Notes under the pieces: generated by a model | Told to the model about the DNA's origin: nothing | What the model saw: the letters and a program-made list of their open reading frames with translations, nothing else | The model's database searches: none | Part shown: positions 60,043 through 64,000 of the stretch, one piece after another | Layout of the letters: every line of letters starts with the position of its first letter | How positions within the stretch are numbered: position 1 is the first letter of the stretch | Made by a program: the position numbers and the translations under genes | Source of the DNA: Alphaproteobacteria bacterium | GTDB taxonomy: Bacteria > Pseudomonadota > Alphaproteobacteria > Micavibrionales > Micavibrionaceae | Direction: 5' to 3' | NCBI GenBank assembly: GCA_028277665.1 | Contig: JANQFU010000021.1 | Span: 25,167-89,166, forward strand | Length of the DNA stretch: 64,000 nt

Positions 60043-60738
60043 ATGGCCGACAGTACATCGACAGACTTCACACACCGCGCATCCGATGCGATTCGTCAGG
60101 ACGCCGCGCGAATCCTTCTGGAGACAAAATCCGTCCTGTTCAACGCGCGCGAGCCGTTTACGTTTACATCCGGCAAACGCAGCCCGGTCTATGTCGATTG
60201 CCGCCGCCTGATCTCTTTTCCGAATGAGCGGGCAAAACTGATGGATTACGCGAGCGACCTGCTCAGTGAGGCGGTCAGCACGGATGAAATCGACTATGTT
60301 GCGGGCGGCGAGACGGCGGGCATTCCCTATGCCGCCTTTATTGCCGAACGCCTGAACAAGCCGATGCTCTACGTCCGCAAAAAGCCCAAAGGCTTCGGCC
60401 GGATGGCACAGATTGAGGGCTGCATGGACGACGAAGGCAAGAAAGTCGTCCTCGTCGAGGATCTCCAGACAGACGGCGGGAGCAAAAAAGTCTTCGTTGA
60501 TGCCCTGCGCGATGCGGGTGCGGTCGTGACGCATTCGCTGGTGATTTTCCACTACGGTATTTTCGACCTGAGCGCGGAAAACATGGCGAAGATGAAACTG
60601 CACCTTCACGCCCTGACGGATTGGTGGGCCGTCCTGAAATTCGCGAAAAAGATGAATTATTTCGACCGCGAGACGATCGAAACCGTTGAAACCTTTTTGA
60701 ACGACCCCGTAACCTGGCAAGCGGAACATGCCGAGTAG
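60043..60738 (+). CDS. pyrE: orotate phosphoribosyltransferase
   Basis: A 231-aa enzyme joining orotate and PRPP to OMP in pyrimidine synthesis. It shows [20 protein letters not shown] near the start, the catalytic-loop Lys residues in [12 protein letters not shown], and the PRPP motif [14 protein letters not shown]. The frame opens at 59977, but ATG 60043 has GGAG at nine bases and the family N-terminus. It overlaps nadK by 11 bp. Confidence 0.94.
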   Translation: MADSTSTDFTHRASDAIRQDAARILLETKSVLFNAREPFTFTSGKRSPVYVDCRRLISFPNERAKLMDYASDLLSEAVSTDEIDYVAGGETAGIPYAAFIAERLNKPMLYVRKKPKGFGRMAQIEGCMDDEGKKVVLVEDLQTDGGSKKVFVDALRDAGAVVTHSLVIFHYGIFDLSAENMAKMKLHLHALTDWWAVLKFAKKMNYFDRETIETVETFLNDPVTWQAEHAE

Positions 60739-61504
60739 GCTGAAGAAAATAGCCTATATCTGTGCGCAGACGGACGAGGCGCGGTCCGCGCGGGATCTGC
60801 TGGCCGGGCGTTACGGCGCGGTCTCTGTGGATGATGCGGACGTCATCGTCGTCCTCGGCGGAGACGGGACGATGCTGGAGACGCTCCACGAGACGGTCAC
60901 GCTGGAGAAGCCGGTATACGGCCTGAACCGCGGTTCGCTGGGTTTTCTGCTGAACCCCTATAAGGATGGCGCGGATTTGCCCGAACGCCTCGCGCAAACG
61001 CAGCGTGTCGAGATTCATCCGCTGCGGATGATTGCGACCGACAAGGACGGACGCAAAATCGATGCGCTGGCCTTCAACGAAGTCTCGCTTCTGCGTCAGG
61101 CCCGCCAGGCCGCCAAAATCGCGATCAGCGTCGACAACGTCGTCCGCCTGCCGGAGCTGGTTTGTGATGGTGTTCTGGTCGCTTCTCCCGCCGGGAGCAC
61201 GGCATATAACCTTTCGGCGCATGGACCGATCCTGCCGCTCAGCGCGAATGTTCTCGCGATGACGCCGATCAGCGCCTTTCGCCCGCGCAGGTGGCGCGGC
61301 GCGCTTTTGCCCGCGCATGCCGAAATCCGCTTTACGATTCTGGAATCCGTAAAGCGGCCCGTCAGCGCAGTTGCCGATTTCACCGAATTGCGCGATGTTA
61401 TAGAGGTTGATGTGCGCGAGTCGCGTTCTGTCGCGCGGACGCTGCTTTTCGACCCGGACCACAATCTTGAGGAGCGGATCCTCAAGGAACAGTTTATGCC
61501 TTGA
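60728..61504 (+). CDS. nadK: NAD kinase
   Basis: A 258-aa enzyme making NADP from NAD and ATP. The GGDGTML motif is at 44-50, [10 protein letters not shown] follows, then AFNEVSLLR and the glycine-rich [21 protein letters not shown] loop. Starts within the end of pyrE, so it is translationally coupled to it. Confidence 0.95.
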   Translation: MPSRLKKIAYICAQTDEARSARDLLAGRYGAVSVDDADVIVVLGGDGTMLETLHETVTLEKPVYGLNRGSLGFLLNPYKDGADLPERLAQTQRVEIHPLRMIATDKDGRKIDALAFNEVSLLRQARQAAKIAISVDNVVRLPELVCDGVLVASPAGSTAYNLSAHGPILPLSANVLAMTPISAFRPRRWRGALLPAHAEIRFTILESVKRPVSAVADFTELRDVIEVDVRESRSVARTLLFDPDHNLEERILKEQFMP

Positions 61505-61516
61505 TATCACTCACCT

Positions 61517-62956
61517 ATGGAAGATCAGACTCCCGCCATGTTTTCACGAATGATCTCGACGCCGTTTCTATGCCTTATCACGTCCCTTTGCCTTTTACCC
61601 GGATTTGCGCAGGCCGCGCAGCATCAGGGGCAAGAGCCCGACCTCGGCGCGGCGGCGCACCCATCCGGCGCGGGTCTCGGGATGTATCTGCATCCGGGCG
61701 CGCTGTTCTGCGTGGCCGTGTTTGTTTTTTCGTATCTCCTCGTCCTGACCGAGGAGCAGACGCATTTGCGCAAGTCGAAACCGGTCATGCTCGGTGCGGG
61801 GATCATCTGGGCCGTGATCGCGATGATCGCGCCTTCCTACGGTGTTTCGCACGAGGTGATCCGGGCGGCGATTTATCACGGCGTGGATGAGTACGGGAGC
61901 CTCTTCCTGTTCCTGCTCGCCGCGATGACCTATATCGGCGCGCTGGAAGAACGAAATGTCTTCGCGGTCTTGCGGGCGAAAATGCTGGCCGCGAGGCTGA
62001 GTTTCCGGGCGATGTTCTGGGTTACAGGCGTCCTCGCATTCTGTCTGTCCCCGATCGCCGACAACCTGACGACGGCGCTCGTCCTCGGAACTGTGACGAT
62101 GGCGCTCGGCCGGGACAATCCGAAATTTGTCGCGATCAGCTGTATCAATATCGTGAACGCCGCGAACGCGGGCGGTGCGTTCAGCCCCTTCGGCGATATC
62201 ACGACATTGATGGTCTGGCAGTCGGGGCAGGTCGAGTTCTTCGAGTTTTTCTCACTGTTTGTGCCTTCTGTCGTTTGTTTCATCGTCCCGGCGCTGATGA
62301 TGCAGTTCGCCGTGCCGAAAAGCCGGGCGCCGGCGATCCATGAGGATGTCCGCCTCAAGCGGGGCGCGCGGGTCATCATCGGCCTTGGCCTGTGCACGAT
62401 CGCGCTCGCCGTCAGTTTCGAGCAGTTCCTCGGTCTGCCGCCCTTCCTGGGGATGGTGACGGGCCTCTCGATCCTGATGTTTTTCGCGTGGTATATCCGC
62501 CATATCGGCAATAACCGGGACAAGAATTTCGACATTCTGGAGCAGGTCGCGGGCTCCGAATGGGATACGATGCTCTTTTTCTTCGGCGTGATTTTCAGTG
62601 TCGGCGGACTCAGTTTTCTCGGATATCTCGAGATCATGTCGATGGCAATGTATCAGGATATCGGCCCAGGATTTACGAATATCGCGCTCGGCCTGATTTC
62701 CGCCGTCGTCGACAACATCCCCGTCATGTTCGCCGTGCTGGCCATGGAGCCGGAAATGTCGCACTTCCAGTGGCTCCTGATCACGCTGACTTGCGGGGTC
62801 GGCGGGTCGCTCCTGTCCATCGGGTCGGCGGCGGGTGTCGCCCTGATGGGCGTTGCGCGCGGACGCTATACGTTCAGCGCGCATCTGAGATGGGCGCCGG
62901 CCATCGCGCTCGGATTCGCGGCTTCCGTCGCAACGCATTATCTGCTGAACGGGTGA
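61517..62956 (+). CDS. nhaD: NhaD-type Na+/H+ antiporter
   Basis: A 479-aa protein of the ion transporter superfamily, with an N-terminal signal-like helix and about 12 further helices. NhaD-typical segments are SPIADNLTTALVLGTV, NAANAGGAFSPFGDITTLMVW, AVVDNIPVMFAVLAM and SIGSAAGVALMG. It would expel sodium for pH and salt homeostasis. Starts 12 bp after nadK; ATG 61517 or 61538, neither with a clear ribosome site. Confidence 0.93.
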   Translation: MEDQTPAMFSRMISTPFLCLITSLCLLPGFAQAAQHQGQEPDLGAAAHPSGAGLGMYLHPGALFCVAVFVFSYLLVLTEEQTHLRKSKPVMLGAGIIWAVIAMIAPSYGVSHEVIRAAIYHGVDEYGSLFLFLLAAMTYIGALEERNVFAVLRAKMLAARLSFRAMFWVTGVLAFCLSPIADNLTTALVLGTVTMALGRDNPKFVAISCINIVNAANAGGAFSPFGDITTLMVWQSGQVEFFEFFSLFVPSVVCFIVPALMMQFAVPKSRAPAIHEDVRLKRGARVIIGLGLCTIALAVSFEQFLGLPPFLGMVTGLSILMFFAWYIRHIGNNRDKNFDILEQVAGSEWDTMLFFFGVIFSVGGLSFLGYLEIMSMAMYQDIGPGFTNIALGLISAVVDNIPVMFAVLAMEPEMSHFQWLLITLTCGVGGSLLSIGSAAGVALMGVARGRYTFSAHLRWAPAIALGFAASVATHYLLNG

Positions 62957-62975
62957 GGGAGGGAGTGGCTCCCCC

Positions 62976-63750
62976 TTATCCCGGCTTCCGGGCGGTGATG
63001 TAATCGACTTTTCTTGCCGTCCAGTGCCCTGAAAGATCTCTTTGCGAAAGCCCGTCTGTCAACGGGATTCGGAGGGCATGAACATCCTCGACTCCTCCGG
63101 CGTTTAAGACCTCCTCGACAAGAGAACCGGGGCAAAGCGGATCCCTCCCGTGTTTATGTGGCGGCAAGACACAAATGAAAAACCCGCCCGGTTTGAGGGC
63201 GTCCAGACATCCCTGGATCATCGCTCTGTTTTCCGCGGGATCGGTTGAGGTGAACGCATCGACAGCCGCGACGACATTGAATTGTCCCTTGACGCCGGGG
63301 TCGTCACTGAACGCGCGCATATCGACGGCTTCAAACGCCAGAATCCGGGGGTCGATCTGTTTCCGGCCCTCGGCGACGGCTTTCCTCTGATCGAGCGCGC
63401 ATTGAAAATCCGTCGCGAGAATAAGCGGTGGTTTTGAAAATAAGCGTGAAATCAGAGATAAAAATCCGTTTTTTTTTTTTTTTTTTTACAAGGCGTTCAG
63501 CAAGGGAACGCCCCAATATGTCAAGTGATCCGCAGCCGGGGATCAGAACGCGCGGCATATCTTTTTTATCTCCGATATGTTTCTTGATATCGGCGATGAG
63601 CTTGCCGACAAGTCCGTCATCTTCAAGAACGCTGGCATGGGCCAGGCCATAGGGATCTTGTGCGTAAACAAGTTCCCAATAGGTTTTGAGGGGATCGTCT
63701 GAGGTCGCGGCTTGCTCGCGAAGCGTTATTTTTGGGACTGAAGAGGTCAT
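62976..63750 (-). pseudogene. SAM-dependent methyltransferase-like gene split at an A19 tract
   Basis: The N-terminal frame (63750 down) begins MTSSVPKITLREQAATSDDP and has VLIPGCGSLDILGRSLAERL, a SAM-binding glycine loop. It enters 19 consecutive A (63469-63487 on the coding strand) and leaves in the wrong frame. The continuing frame reads PPLILATDFQ, then FNVVAAVDAF (motif IV-like), ALKPGGFFICVLPPH and ends at 62976. The joined length is one base over a multiple of three, so 18 A would restore a 257-aa protein. It may be slippage-controlled, decayed, or an error in the homopolymer count. Confidence 0.75.
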
Positions 63751-63901
63751 CTGATCCGCAATTTATAGTTTAGCCATTCCGATGATATGCATATACGAAA
63801 GAGTTGGAAAAATCAAGTTATGAAAAAATTAATCTTGAACAGAAATTGAAACCGGCGGGGGATTGGAATATCCTTTCCGGAAAATCTATAAACGCTCTAT
63901 A

Positions 63902-64000
63902 TTAACCTCAGCTATGGATAAGAGGACTTTAAAATCTTATAAACCAACGTCATCCCGGCGAAAGCCGGGATCCAGAGAAAACGTTTTTCTTATTTTACGC
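63902..64000. repeat. left end of composite repeat (runs off window)
   Basis: TTAACCTCAGCTATGGATAAG as at 56221, then an AT-rich spacer and CGTCATCCCGGC/GCCGGGAT palindrome. The region 63751-63900 is AT-rich with no gene seen and must hold the methyltransferase promoter. Confidence 0.75.

Noticed and set aside
1..64000. CRISPR array
   Set aside because: The many repeats are dispersed, palindromic and unequally spaced; no array of regular short direct repeats with unique spacers was found.

Overview
The window is chromosomal DNA of a moderately GC-rich alphaproteobacterium. Pointers are the aroQ-accB-accC operon, the alpha-type prephenate dehydratase, LapB/LapC/TolC-type secretion genes, LuxI/LuxR signalling and small XRE regulators. 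I cannot fix the order; a Micavibrio- or Rhodospirillales-like lineage is a guess. There is no CRISPR array, prophage or complete insertion sequence. Intergenic space is instead filled with several families of dispersed palindromic repeats, including two copies of a 186-bp element with 23-bp terminal inverted repeats.

Layout. 0-9.6 kb: ahcY, fatty-acid/shikimate genes (accC, accB, aroQ), a HAD hydrolase, a cell-envelope copper/thiol cluster (PCuAC-like protein and two DsbA-like proteins), an M48-TPR protease, and rlmE. 9.9-14 kb: dapE, a Bax-inhibitor-1 membrane protein, a sigma-54 response regulator, tRNA-Ala(GGC). 14-19 kb: an envelope lipid-export-like operon (RND/MMPL, LolA-like periplasmic protein, outer-membrane barrel). 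19-24 kb: a sulfide module (SQR, DUF2892 protein, divergent BigR/SqrR-like ArsR repressor) followed by System II cytochrome c maturation genes (ResB, CcsA). 24-31 kb: a frameshifted Asp/Glu racemase, a GH65 disaccharide phosphorylase with beta-phosphoglucomutase, murI, an AT-rich DXD glycosyltransferase, phoH.

31-38 kb: polA. Its 5' end is followed by a Fic toxin/VbhA-like antitoxin pair bounded by an 80-bp duplication of the polA 5' end. Next come a candidate structured RNA (about 35.65-35.85 kb) and two genes without known relatives. 38-48 kb: a PfkB kinase, a UvrD-type helicase, pheA, an S24 repressor divergent from an XRE-Hpt operon across a palindromic operator array, a CheY/globin-coupled chemoreceptor pair, a Cys/His-rich membrane protein, a TrmH-family methylase.

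48-59 kb is the most distinctive part: six co-directional genes read, in transcription order, T1SS ABC transporter, HlyD adaptor, XRE regulator, LuxR, an oversized LuxI and a 100-aa protein. A lux-box-like palindrome lies at the luxR-luxI junction, and a TolC-type outer-membrane factor lies nearby. This suggests density-controlled secretion, though no substrate is in the window. 59-64 kb: a VOC protein, pyrE, nadK, a NhaD antiporter, and a methyltransferase gene broken at a run of 19 A (coding strand).

The strongest leads are the quorum-sensing/T1SS locus, the fic insertion with polA duplication, the structured RNA, the repeats whose core is inverted between copies, and the A19 tract.
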